Positions 26,057 through 35,214 of a stretch of DNA of 64,000 bases are shown one piece after another. The position numbers and the translations under genes are program-made. The notes beneath the pieces were generated by a model that saw only the letters and a list, made by a program, of their open reading frames with translations, did no database searches and was not told the DNA's origin. The stretch comes from Epiperipatus broadwayi (lineage: Eukaryota; Onychophora; Udeonychophora; Euonychophora; Peripatidae). The first letter of the stretch is position 1. Each line of letters begins with the position of its first letter. Where the stretch lies: NCBI GenBank assembly GCA_028023455.1, contig JAQFVV010000444.1, forward strand, positions 310,001 through 374,000, written 5' to 3'.

Positions 26057-26732
26057 ACAAGAAAAAAACCTGCATTCGTACATATATATTAACCTATGTA
26101 CTACATAAATGCGTAGGCTAAGAAAGTATATATATATATATCATCCCAGATATCTTTAAAAATATTCTAATCTACTTAAATACTAGAGTTATTTATGAAA
26201 ATATTTACTTTTAAGTGAAATTCAGCTATACATAGTTATTTGTACATAGGCAAATATATATGTTTGTCTGAAAGTTTATGATTTTACACCTACTTATTTA
26301 TAAATGTGGAATTAGTTAAATTTTTTTTTTTTTAAATTCAAACTTTATTTATACTTTTTAAATACATTCAACTGTTACACGAATTACTATAGAATGCAAC
26401 ATTTCTAATAGAATTACTCTATTCTTTTCTTCATGTTTTGTTAGCTTGATTAGTGACAGTATTAGCAATAACATCTAAAGCTCTTTAATTAGATTCCCAT
26501 GCTACTAAAGTTATTATAGCATCACTAAAATCTTAAAAAGAAAGGAAAATAATACTACTGAAAACGTTGTGTTCTGTAAAAATTTCTGTATTATTACTAT
26601 CAGGTAAATGAATTTTAAAATTATAAATAATGTTGTTGTTTTTTTTTTTGAAAATTTTAACAATTCAACTAGATGATGAAACTAGTCCAAAACATAATTA
26701 CAATCATTCATATATATTTTAAATTATAATAA
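26057..26732. other. AT-rich non-coding DNA
   Basis: Nothing recognised apart from short TA repeats and T homopolymers. Confidence 0.5.
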
Positions 26733-26810
26733 CAGTTTGGAAGTCTGGGTTCAAATCTCCCTTTAATTATTTCTAGGTTAAGTATATACATTATACTTGT
26801 ATTTCAATAT
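26733..26810 (+). mobile_element. Tail fragment of the hammerhead repeat family
   Basis: It contains GGAAGTCTGGGTTCAAATCT, then the shared tail TTTAATTA, then ACATTATACTTGTATTTCAA. The B-box-like GGTTCAAATC is intact. The upstream part is missing. Confidence 0.7.
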
Positions 26811-26819
26811 TACATCTCC

Positions 26820-27245
26820 AGTTTGTATTCTGTCCATTCCTCTTCTGTGTATTTAATGAACATATTAAGGTGCTACATATGAGAGGTCAGATTGACTTAA
26901 ATTCAACATGGGTATGACTACAAAATTGGCATCATCAAGGACTTTGAGCATTTCATCATCAGATTTTTATTAATATAGATGGTGGAATCCTGTCCATTAA
27001 AGTGTGTAGATTTTCTATCTTAATATAAATCAAGCAGTGATTATATATGTGTGTAGATGATAATGAACCAGACCAACTGATAATTGTTTGTTCAGCATGA
27101 AATATGTATTTATCTTTTCCATATGTATGTGATCATGTGTATCGATTATATTGAATAGATTGGATGTATGTAGGGAGTTTGAAAATCTGGGTTCAAATAC
27201 CCTTTAATTACATCTAGTTTAATATGTACATTATACTTGCATTTC

Positions 27246-27246
<1 letters not shown>
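26820..27246 (+). mobile_element. Near-full copy of the hammerhead repeat family (copy D)
   Basis: It runs from CCTCTTCTGTGTATTTAATG through AACATGGGTATGAC and TTTGAGCATTTC to the core (GACCAACTGATAATTG, CAGCATGAAAT; 27072-27115) and the tail GAAAATCTGGGTTCAAAT. The core has G8 changed (CTGATAA), and the 3' side of stem I is deleted, so it is inactive as a ribozyme. The tail ends in TATTTCAATA and passes straight into an AAT microsatellite, as SINE tails often do. Confidence 0.7.

Positions 27247-27327
<81 letters not shown>
27246..27327 (+). repeat. (AAT)n microsatellite, about 27 units
   Basis: A perfect AAT array directly continues the 3' tail of the preceding retroelement copy. It probably grew from that tail. 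Confidence 0.95.
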
Positions 27328-27328
<1 letters not shown>

Positions 27329-27387
27329 ATAAATTAAGCAGAAGTACTTTTGATTACGCTATAATCATTGTACTTTGCTTAATTTAT
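27329..27387. repeat. Hairpin, arms about 27 bases
   Basis: ATAAATTAAGCAGAAGTACT pairs with the inverted copy ending TACTTTGCTTAATTTAT, and TGATTA pairs with TAATCA; the central loop is only a few bases. It lies between two tail-to-tail copies of the hammerhead repeat. Confidence 0.85.
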
Positions 27388-27419
27388 ATATCATTATGAT
27401 TATTATTTACTGTTATTTA

Positions 27420-27700
27420 AATACAAATATAGTATACATACTTAAGTTAGATGTAATTAAAAAGTGATTTGAACCCAGACTTTCAAGATCCCCTCAGTCA
27501 TCCACTACACCTTACACAACTGATACATATGACGACATACACGTGAAAATGATAAATGATCTCCAATAAAAGTATTTCCTGCTGAACCAGCACTCATCAG
27601 TTGGTCCGTAGCAAATGACCAAACTTTAATGGGCAGGCTTCAATCTTTTTCATTCTCCAACTCTTTAGCTATCCATGTCATTGAAAATCTGATGATGGCT
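27420..27700 (-). mobile_element. Inverted copy of the hammerhead repeat family (copy E)
   Basis: Reading on the minus strand it holds the core, the conserved GTATCAGTTGTG and a clear tRNA-like end: GGTGTAGTGGATGACTGA (A-box-like) then AAAGTCTGGGTTCAAATCAC (B-box-like). With copy D it forms a tail-to-tail inverted pair around the AAT array. Confidence 0.7.
27562..27605 (-). ncRNA. Hammerhead-like motif in copy E
   Basis: ACCAA, then CTGATGA, a hairpin GTGCTG/CAGCAG (last pair G-G), GAAA, TACTTTTA and TTGGA. The core bases and four of five stem I pairs are intact. Stem III is lost (no pairing in TACTTT), so activity is doubtful. Confidence 0.45.
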
Positions 27701-28446
27701 GTTATTATAATTTAAAATTTATGTATAGTATATTTTTAACAATTAACTTGTTATTTTATATATATCAAGTTTTGTGCTTTTACAGGTTAAGCCAGTCAAG
27801 TACTATGATTAAGTGGTGAACACTTGTGGTGACAGTTCTCCAAGTGTTCGCCGCCCTTTCAAAACAATATAAACTATTATTTTATATTAAGAATTGCATC
27901 ATAAAATAATAAAACCTATTATATCATTAAGGTGTTTATATATACACTAAACTCAAAGGGAATAAGTGAAATAACTTTATTGGAAAAAATGAAGCATCTA
28001 ATGCAAATTGAAATGCTACTGTTAACGTAAATAAGCGTGCGTAAATTACTTTTAATTATAGATTAATTTTGTCTTTAATTTTTAAATTATCAATACAGTC
28101 TAGATTTACATTTTTAGAAAAAAATCAAGGCTATTCATACATTGCTTTAAAAAAAAAAAAGAAAGAGAAAATCTTGAATAAGGTAAGTAAATTAGTTGTT
28201 AATGGTTTCTTTGATTTTAAGTTTTTTTTTTTTGAAAAAAAAAAGAAACGAAATGGGAGGAAAATGGTATTCGATTTAAATAAACTTTTGAAAGACTAAT
28301 AGAATTTTTAAAAAATGTTCCACAAAGCTTAATTAGCTAAGTCTTAATAATTATGAAAAGTGCGATCTTTTAGTTGATTCTAATGAGATTTTCTTTAAAC
28401 CAATCTACGTCAATACGCCTAATATATTATCAGGATGCGTTTTTAA
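27701..28446. other. Non-coding DNA with A/T homopolymers
   Basis: A 76-codon plus-strand frame (28069-28299) is mostly Lys and Phe from A and T runs and is not convincing. A splice-donor-like AAGGTAAGT lies at about 28178-28186. Confidence 0.4.
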
Positions 28447-28743
28447 TCTAGTCAGTCAAGAAGGAGTTTTGCCATCTCCACCGCCGGCGAGAAATTTTTG
28501 ACGGATACTGTATGTGCTAATGGAAGACGGGAAACTTTAAATAATGTTTTTAAATTATCGCCATTCATACAATCGCCAATGATATTGACACCCGTTCGTC
28601 AATTGTGGGAAAACAACATCAAAAGATTTTGTGAAATTTGTTCAATTTTACAGCCATATTTTTTTTTAAAAAGAAAGATTGAAAAAAAAAGGTTTGCCTT
28701 AAATTTAGAAATTTCAGTAAATGAAATGAAATTGGAGATTTAA
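28447..28743 (+). CDS. Possible exon or old coding fragment, unknown protein
   Basis: An open stretch of 98 codons with unusually mixed composition for this window (RRSFAISTAGEKF, then GRRETLNNVFKLSPFIQ, then CEICSILQPYF). It has no early ATG. A pyrimidine-rich stretch ending in TCTAG (to 28451) could be a splice acceptor. The phase does not match the donor-like site at 28181. No domain is recognised. It may be an internal exon, a transposon scrap or chance. Confidence 0.2.
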   Translation, partial: SSQSRRSFAISTAGEKFLTDTVCANGRRETLNNVFKLSPFIQSPMILTPVRQLWENNIKRFCEICSILQPYFFLKRKIEKKRFALNLEISVNEMKLEI

Positions 28744-29220
28744 GTATTTTAATATAGGCGGAGTCGATCGCTTCTAAACAATAAACGAGAGAGAGAGAAT
28801 GAATTACTTCATCGTAATACTTATCATAAATGTCTTTTACATATTAAATGGGATTGTAAAGATACAAAATTGTAAATGTCATTGATTTTTGCCTTTTTTA
28901 CTTATTTACTTTTTATAGTAGGCTAAAAAACTTTTTAAAGAGACAAACTTAACGTTTGAACAATCCTGGCACATATAGTGGTGGGCTTTTGAAAGTTAAC
29001 ATACACTCTGTGGGATTTAACGCATTAGCCGAATGACTTAAAAATAATCAGTTTGGTCAATTAATAGAACAGTTATGCTCAATCTGCTATTTGGTTACTA
29101 TTACGATAAGTAGCACCGCAATATGCACAATATTTTTTTTCCCAAGTCACTCTTTGTGTACAACCTATATCGTGTATTAATTTATGTTTTGTGACAAGCT
29201 TTGATTACAATATAAGTAAT
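28744..29220. other. Non-coding DNA
   Basis: Nothing recognised apart from a short GA run near 28787-28797. Confidence 0.5.
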
Positions 29221-29371
29221 TATGATAACAATCAACTCTTAAGCTATCAATAATCTCAACTTGTAGTCACGGCAACCGCCTTAAACAATAAAGGTACGAT
29301 CTTAATTGGTAAAGGAGGTTGCCTTGATTACAGGTTGACATTGTTGATAGATTAAGGAGTGATTATTTATA
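29221..29371. repeat. Foldback element, arms about 62 bases
   Basis: Left arm 29221-29282 and right arm 29311-29371 are reverse complements with a few mismatches, including CTATCAATAATCTCAACTTG with CTATCAACAATGTCAACCTG and GGCAACCGCCTT with GGCAACCTCCTT. The spacer is about 28 bases. Confidence 0.85.
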
Positions 29372-29439
29372 GCATTATGTGTCAGTACATTTACTCACAT
29401 TCATTAAAAGAATAATAGTTAATAAAACTAATGAAAACA
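29372..29439. other. Spacer
   Basis: A short AT-rich spacer before the transposase relic. Confidence 0.4.
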
Positions 29440-30640
29440 TAAAATGTATAATGAACTGTCAGACTATTAATCTTTTGATGTCATTGTTGTATCAGAAGAA
29501 TTATCATCTTTGAACAATCTTGAAATTTCTGGACTAAGCTGATGAAAAGTTGATATTGCTTCATTTTGTTACAGCATCTTAAAGAAGCATTGTGGTGGAA
29601 AATTGTTTTCTTTTTCTTTTTAATTCATTAAAATGACCTTGCAATGATTGTAATACTTTGGTAATCTTCCTTTAAAGATTAAAGCTACATTCCATCAGAG
29701 TCATTTTCCATGACTGAGAGTCTGTGCAGATTGAATCACTTTATAAAGTTTTTCTAATGTCTATGTGGCTTATTCTTTTTTCTCCTATTTTCTGATAATG
29801 ACATAATCAAGTTTTCTAATCTCATTTGTTGAGTATTCTGTACATCTTTTATTAGTTACATCAACAAATTCACCCCCACTTTTTTATGCTATGTTAAACT
29901 TCCTCATTAATCTATGAAAACCTTTAAAAGTCATTAAAAATCTCCTATTATACGGTCTTCTAACAGGCATTTACAATATTTGTATTTAATTCAACTATTG
30001 TTATTTTTATAAAATTTATTACATCTGCAATGATGAATAATTTCCAACATTTCATTAATTGAGCATTAGAGTTGATACAAAGTGCTATGGCCTTGACTAA
30101 TTAAATAATGCCTTATTCAAAAGATTGAAGCAGTGAAGTAGAATTTTGAGATAAAAGTATAATTTCAACATTTTCATTTTAGTACCAAACTGATTCATGA
30201 TGACGAGGTGCATTATCTAATAACGGTAAACTTTAAATCCAATATCTTTTTCTCAGATATTTTTTGACTTTAGAAATAAAACAATCATGAAATCTTTCAA
30301 TAAATGAAATGGTTATAATCAAAGCTTTGTTATTGTGTGACAGAACAATTTTTATTATGATTTTTAGGAGCATGGGGATTTTTAGATTTGTAAATAACTC
30401 CCAGCTTTATCACATAACCTATAGCATTGTAATATAGCATCATATTTAGTCTATCTTTTCACGTCTTAAAGCCTTTTGCATGTTTTTACCAAGTTGTGTT
30501 TTAATAGATGTTTTCTTGTAAAACAATGTTATTTCCTGTTCCAGATAATATTTTTCCCAATAATTTTTTTTTCAAACTGTAATAAAAATGTAATACCAGT
30601 CTCATAATATGATCACACATTTAAATCTTTAGTCTCTAAA
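29440..30640 (-). pseudogene. Tigger/pogo-like DNA transposase relic (DDE_1 superfamily)
   Basis: Several frames on the minus strand show the ordered motifs of a Tigger-type transposase. They are ETGITFLLQF near the start (catalytic domain opening, usually DETGL), KDRLNMMLYYNAIGY, then IYKSKNPHAPKN, then NNKALIITISFIERFHDCF, then LPLLDNAPRHHES (second catalytic Asp region, usually LLLDNAPAHP, about 30190-30230), then NVEIILLSQNSTSLLQ (usually PPNTTSLLQPMDQG). These family motifs are established for pogo/Tigger and CENP-B-like proteins. Stops and frameshifts separate them, and the first helix-turn-helix domain was not found. No terminal inverted repeats were identified, so the boundaries are those of the recognisable protein only. 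Long dead. Confidence 0.8.
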
Positions 30641-31146
30641 ATTCTCTTTCAAATAATAATTAGTTCTAATAACTTCATGATAAAACATTTAATGGTTAAA
30701 GAAAAGTTTCAATGAAATGTCAATCACTGAATTTTTAAAATAGCAGATTATATATAAGTAATACAACTCCACATTTTGCAGTGAATCTTATAAATTAAGA
30801 TACAAAATGTTCTAACTAGTTTTAAAAATCCAATATAACTTTATGTATATAAAATGTGACTAGAATATTTGTAATTAAACAGCAGGTTTTAAATGCATTC
30901 TATTATGAAAATAAGCTCTAACGTAAAATAGCAGATCAAATGTTTTCACTATATGTGTATCTTAGTTAGACATAATAGAGATTTTAAATACTGTCAACCA
31001 ACCCGAACTTTATATATAATTATCTTAAAGCAATGCACCTGTTTTCAAAATGTAAATTTATTAACATTCAATTACCCTATATGTGTCATATATAACTTGA
31101 ATAATCATCACATGACCACCACCTCTTATGCTTGTGTATAATTGTT
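30641..31146. other. AT-rich non-coding DNA
   Basis: This may include the lost N-terminal part of the Tigger-like element. No motif was seen. Confidence 0.45.
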
Positions 31147-31437
31147 GTTAAAACAGGCAAAACTAACTATATATATTGCCACACACAGCAAGCTAGAGTA
31201 ATCAATGGATGCCAGAAGGCTTGTGCATAAAATCCCCATCTAGTGCTTACTCATCCAATATCCCCAGACTAGTTTCTGGCCTCACTGAAGACGAAGGCCA
31301 TAAGCCAGAAACTAGTCTGGGGATATTGGATGAGTAGGCACTAGATGGGGATTTTATACACAAGCCTTCTGGCATCCATTGATTACTCTAGCTTGCTGTG
31401 TGTGGCAATATATATAGTGAGTTTTGCATGTTTTAAC
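31147..31437. repeat. Long near-perfect palindrome, 134-base arms
   Basis: Arms 31147-31280 and 31304-31437 are reverse complements with only a few differences. The ends are GTTAAAACAGGCAAAACT and the inverted AGTTTTGCATGTTTTAAC. The 23-base centre contains CTGAAGACGAA. The outer part of the right arm matches 16137-16220 beside a PLE relic, so the sequence is probably a PLE terminal repeat arranged as a head-to-head inverted pair. Low arm divergence means the palindrome is young or maintained by gene conversion. Confidence 0.9.
31280..31322 (+). ncRNA. Minimal type I hammerhead ribozyme candidate
   Basis: CCTCA, then CTGAAGA, then a 16-base segment with a GGC/GCC hairpin, then GAAAC, TA, GTC, then TGGGG. 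Stem I is CCTCA with TGGGG (five pairs, one G-U) directly next to the core. The core CUGANGA and GAAA is intact. Stem III is a single C-G pair, or the self-complementary CUAG if two molecules pair. The cleavage site would be GUC, between 31317 and 31318. Stem II is the weak point: four bases (CGAA) are unpaired and the usual G-C pair next to the core is absent. Very short stem III is an established feature of PLE hammerheads. The long palindrome would compete with this fold in RNA. Confidence 0.5.
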
Positions 31438-31883
31438 TTGAATAATGTGGCATTAAACCCATTTCCATGCAATCTTATAGTGAATTAATAAATACTTTAC
31501 ACAAACATATGCATATATATGTATGTAGATATAAAGTAATATATTAAAGATAAAAAGAAGGGAGAAATAATTTATCTAAATTTATACCAATCATAGTTCT
31601 CAATAGCAGTTTGAAAGACTTTTAACTAAAGAATGATAGACTAACATTGAATACATAAAAAGCATTTAGACAAAAATTAGAAGTTGAGAATATTTATTTT
31701 ATAAAAGAAATTTAAAAACCAAAGATGCAAATCATAAAAGAAATAGTATAAAGTGTATGTGTGTAAAAGTAAAAAATGGGTTTAAACATTATACTCAGTA
31801 GATGTATGTAAGATATTGATCAAGAAAAGTTACTGGTTGATATTAAAGTAGAAAAGAAAAATAACAAATCTTTAGAGAAATAG
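31438..31883. other. Non-coding DNA, possibly decayed PLE coding sequence
   Basis: This lies immediately upstream of the PLE endonuclease scrap. The last codons before its stop read NNKSLEK, which resembles the segment before the Cys motif in the fragment at 59988-60212 (NSKDLRK). The rest is not recognisable. Confidence 0.35.
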
Positions 31884-32117
31884 ATATGTAGTGCTGAAAA
31901 GATTAATAATATTAAAAATAAGATAGAGATAGTTTATAAAATTAATTATGACTATTGCCATATCATATATACAGGTAGTCAAGAAATAGCGCAGTCGAAA
32001 GAGGTAAGGAGCATGATAGGGCAATTAAAAGAAAAGATACAAAGTCAGAATCATACATTTTTTTTAGATATCAGTCATCAATTGTGTGAAGAATATTTAC
32101 GTAATAAAATATATTAA
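31884..32117 (+). pseudogene. Penelope-like element relic: start of GIY-YIG endonuclease
   Basis: A 78-codon open stretch without a start codon reads ICSAEKINNIKNK, then IVYKINYDYC, then IIYTGSQE. It follows the PLE endonuclease order of VY-I, a Cys, then YIG. The G of YIG is kept, and the second part QLKEKIQSQNHTFF is diverged. It resembles 59988-60212, so the two are probably from the same PLE lineage. A stop codon (31881-31883) breaks the upstream link. Confidence 0.5.
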
Positions 32118-32229
32118 AAATTATAAAAAAGAAAAGTGTTATAAAACATTTTATATCCAGGAATATATAATTAGGTACAGTTAGATGGAAAATGACATTA
32201 TTAAATTACTGGAAACTTTAAAATATCAA

Positions 32230-32325
32230 TTTGTGTGATCAGATAGGTCAGCAATATGAGATGGCACTGAGAGTAGTGGGTCGTGTGAAAGTCTGAGTTC
32301 GAATCCCGCATATATTAGATATATA
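32230..32325 (+). mobile_element. 3' fragment of the hammerhead repeat family with good B box
   Basis: It holds ATGAGATGGCACTGAGAGTA, then GGGTCGTGTGAAAGTCTG, then AGTTCGAATCCCGC. The last part matches the pol III B-box consensus closely. The hammerhead part is absent. Confidence 0.65.
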
Positions 32326-32401
32326 AATGGAGGTTTAAGTCTGCACAGTGTAGTAACTTTGATTTGTAAACTGAAAAATTAGATAGTAATAAACCTGTAT
32401 T

Positions 32402-32464
32402 CATATGTTAATCTTTATATATATATATATATATAAAGATTATACATATGAATATTGAAAATGA

Positions 32465-32500
<36 letters not shown>

Positions 32501-32510
32501 TCATTTTCAA
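32402..32510. repeat. Two adjacent AT hairpins
   Basis: The first (32402-32450) has CATATG ends and AATCTTTATA pairing with its complement across alternating AT. The second (32455-32510) has TTGAAAATGATGATATA pairing with the inverted copy across alternating AT. An open frame through them is a by-product. Confidence 0.9.
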
Positions 32511-34402
32511 TCATTCCAATCCACTGCAGAATGAAAGTCTCCAAGTTCAATTCATCTCTGATTTCTATTCTCTCTTCTCCATATCATTCCAGAACACTTT
32601 CTTATTTCATTCATCTATCTCATATGCCCTCTCTTTCTATTTTGGATGATTATTAAGACAGTTATATAGAACAGAATTGCTAAAGTTATAAATATTTTAA
32701 ATTTATTCCACATAGCTGTCTTAATACTTAATCTAACTGGTCATCCAAGTTTTATCTGGTCTTAATTTGAATGTCAGGCCATTGGCAAGTATTATGCTAT
32801 GATAAAAACATTAATTATTTTGCTGTGATATCTTTTATTATTCTTTATATAACACTATGATTATGTACATTCTACAATTACAGAATTTACCAAGGAAAAG
32901 ATTTTCTAAATCCATTGTAGTATTGATATTTTGGCATCTGATTTTTTTTCTTGTTTATGCTCGAATTTTAAAATCAACAATTCTGAGAGGGGTGGGGACT
33001 TTAATTCATTATTGAATAATGTTATTGTATCAATGCCATTTGCTGTTTTCTTTGATTTTTTAATTTTTAATGAGTTATAAGAATAGTAAACTTGGACCCA
33101 AAATTATTTATTGTTAATAATTATATGGAATCTGTGATCTCAAATGTCTATCATTAATGAACTTTTGCTTTGCACATGCGCTGACTTATAAACATGATTA
33201 CAAGTAGACATATACATTTCTATAAAAACTTGACAGGGTTCAGGATTAAAACAGTGATAATATATTAATTAATTACCGTTAGAGTGTAAAATAATAATAC
33301 ATACATAAGAAAATACACATAGGCAGAAATTGTTAGAAAAATAACAGAACATTGCTTTGCAAAAATAAAATAATAATTGCAATAAAAATCAGATCCTATT
33401 CCAAATAATTTTGATAGAAAATTTGATGGTCTTCTGAAGCATGAATAATTAAGATTAATTAAGACTACTCATTTTCAACATCTATTGAACACTAAAATTA
33501 CTACTTAAATGTTTAGTTTGTCATGGTTCTGAGACATGGGGTTGTTTTTTTATAAAGAAGTGTTATGGATATAAATATGTCTCTGGTTTTCATTAGTGAA
33601 GAATTCTGACTGTATTATTAACAATTAAAAAATGACATTCTCTGATAGAATGAATAATTCAGCAAATGTGGAGCTTATCCATAAATAGAAAAATTAAAAA
33701 GTAGAAGTTAGAAGTCTAATAAAATATAAGAAATACAATCATTCAAATTTTTGTGGTCACTTTAAATGTTTTTGAATACATTGATAATTACATACAGACC
33801 TAGTAAATAATAAAATCTTTTAAATCGTGTGAATGTCGCTCTTTTATAAGATAATAAAATTTTAACCAATTGAGAAATATTTTGATCAAGTTTTGATTAG
33901 TAATACAAAAATTCAAGTAACTAAGCAATATATCTGCATTATTTATTTATTTAGAGTTAGATAAAAATATTTGTCTTAATAAAGTTCAAGTAGCTCTACG
34001 TAAAGAATAAAATACTTAAAGATTTAAAGGATGATGATGATATGATAGCTTCAAAACTATTACAATTTTCATTGGAATATATGAACGTATAAAGTTTTGC
34101 GACAGATTTTAAGAATCCTTTGATTGCTTGATTTTATATAAATAAAAAAAAAAAAGAATCAAAAAGTCTACAGCAATTATTCTGAAATATCATTATTTCA
34201 ATTATAGATGAGTGAATTCTAGAGATTAAATTTTTAAAAAGTGAGGATTTATTGCAAATATGGATTTGATGCCAGGTAAATAAAAAAAAAAATCATGATC
34301 ATTTGCATATTCTTTTATCAGGTTGATACTAAGTATTAACTAAAAAATTAAAAAATATAATTAGCTGATTATTTTCTAAAGTTTTTTCGCTTCATAAAAT
34401 AC
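32511..34402. other. AT-rich non-coding DNA
   Basis: No gene or named repeat was seen. The 13 bases 34403-34415 that follow are the left target-site duplication of the next element. Confidence 0.5.
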
Positions 34403-34520
34403 CTTCATAAAATAATATATAGGGTATATAAGCACAGACTTTCACACGACCCATCACTCTCCACACTATCTCATAACACTGATACACTTGAACACATATA
34501 TGTTGAAAAGATAAATAATC

Positions 34521-34564
34521 ACCAATATACGTATTTGATGCTAAACCAGCAATCATCAGTTGGT
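34521..34564 (-). ncRNA. Hammerhead-like motif, core mutated
   Basis: This has the same layout as 35007-35050, with ACCAA and TTGGT forming stem I and CTGATGA intact. The GAAA element reads CAAA, which changes a catalytic G. It is expected to be inactive. Confidence 0.5.
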
Positions 34565-35006
34565 TCAGATTACCATCTCTACACATATATGCTATAAGTA
34601 CTCAGATATATATTAAGATAGCCAAATCTCATACTTTAATGGACAGGTTCAATCTACTCCACACTCCAACTCTTCAACAGTCCATCCAATTGAAAATTTG
34701 ATGATGGAAATGCTCAAAGCCACCCTGAGGCCGATATTCTTGTCACACCCATGTTGATCTAAGGTCAATCTGACTCCTCATATACAGGACATAATCCATT
34801 TAATACATATACAAGGGATGGGCAGAAATCTCTACTATGCCTCAAGGTGGCCTTTGAGCATTCCATCATTAGATTTTCAATTAGATGGACAGTTGAAGAG
34901 TTGGAGTATGGAGTAGATTGAAGCCTGTCCATTAGAGTATGAGGTTTGGCTATCTTAATATATATCTGAGCACTTATAGCATATATGTGTAGAGATGGTA
35001 ATCTGG

Positions 35007-35050
35007 ACCAACTGATGATTGCTGGTTTAGCATGAAATACATATATTGGT
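35007..35050 (+). ncRNA. Minimal type I hammerhead ribozyme candidate, best copy
   Basis: The order is ACCAA, CTGATGA, a hairpin of TGCT and AGCA with a five-base loop, GAAA, TACATA, then UA and TTGGT. Stem I is ACCAA with TTGGT (five Watson-Crick pairs) directly adjoining the core. Stem II has four pairs with a T-T mismatch at its base; other copies have G there, giving G-U. Stem III has two pairs (TA with TA) and a two-base loop. The predicted site is AUA, between 35045 and 35046. All invariant core bases of the hammerhead are present. Small stem III type I hammerheads are known from metazoan retrozymes and PLEs. A competing fold exists, because CAACTGAT can pair with ATCAGTTG in other copies of the family. 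Confidence 0.6.
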
Positions 35051-35214
35051 GATTATTTATCTTTTCAACATATATGTGGTCAAGTGTATCAGTGTTATGA
35101 GGTAATGTGGAGAGTGGTGGGTCATGTGAAAGTCTGTGTTCATATATCCTATATATGACATCTATAGACACAGGTATATAATAAGTCTGGGGTTTCAGTT
35201 ACTTCATAAAATAA

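Larger units (their letters stand above)
34416..35201. mobile_element. Head-to-head double copy of the hammerhead repeat, with 13-bp TSD
   Basis: A minus-oriented copy (34416 to about 34780) and a plus-oriented copy (about 34800 to 35201) face each other at their 5' ends. CTTCATAAAATAA is found exactly at 34403-34415 and at 35202-35214, so the whole 786-bp inverted pair inserted as one unit. The right end has GACACAGGTATATAATAAGT and then TTTCAGTTA, as in the element at 7781-8154. Each copy has a hammerhead-like core and a tRNA-like tail (GAAAGTCTGTG). No protein is encoded. Long target-site duplications and inverted pairing of termini are both known in PLE-type insertions. Calling it a retrozyme-like element is inference. 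Confidence 0.7.

Noticed and set aside
28178-28452. Intron linking two short frames (GTAAGT at 28181 to TCTAG at 28451)
   Set aside because: Splice phases do not match and the upstream frame is made of A and T runs.
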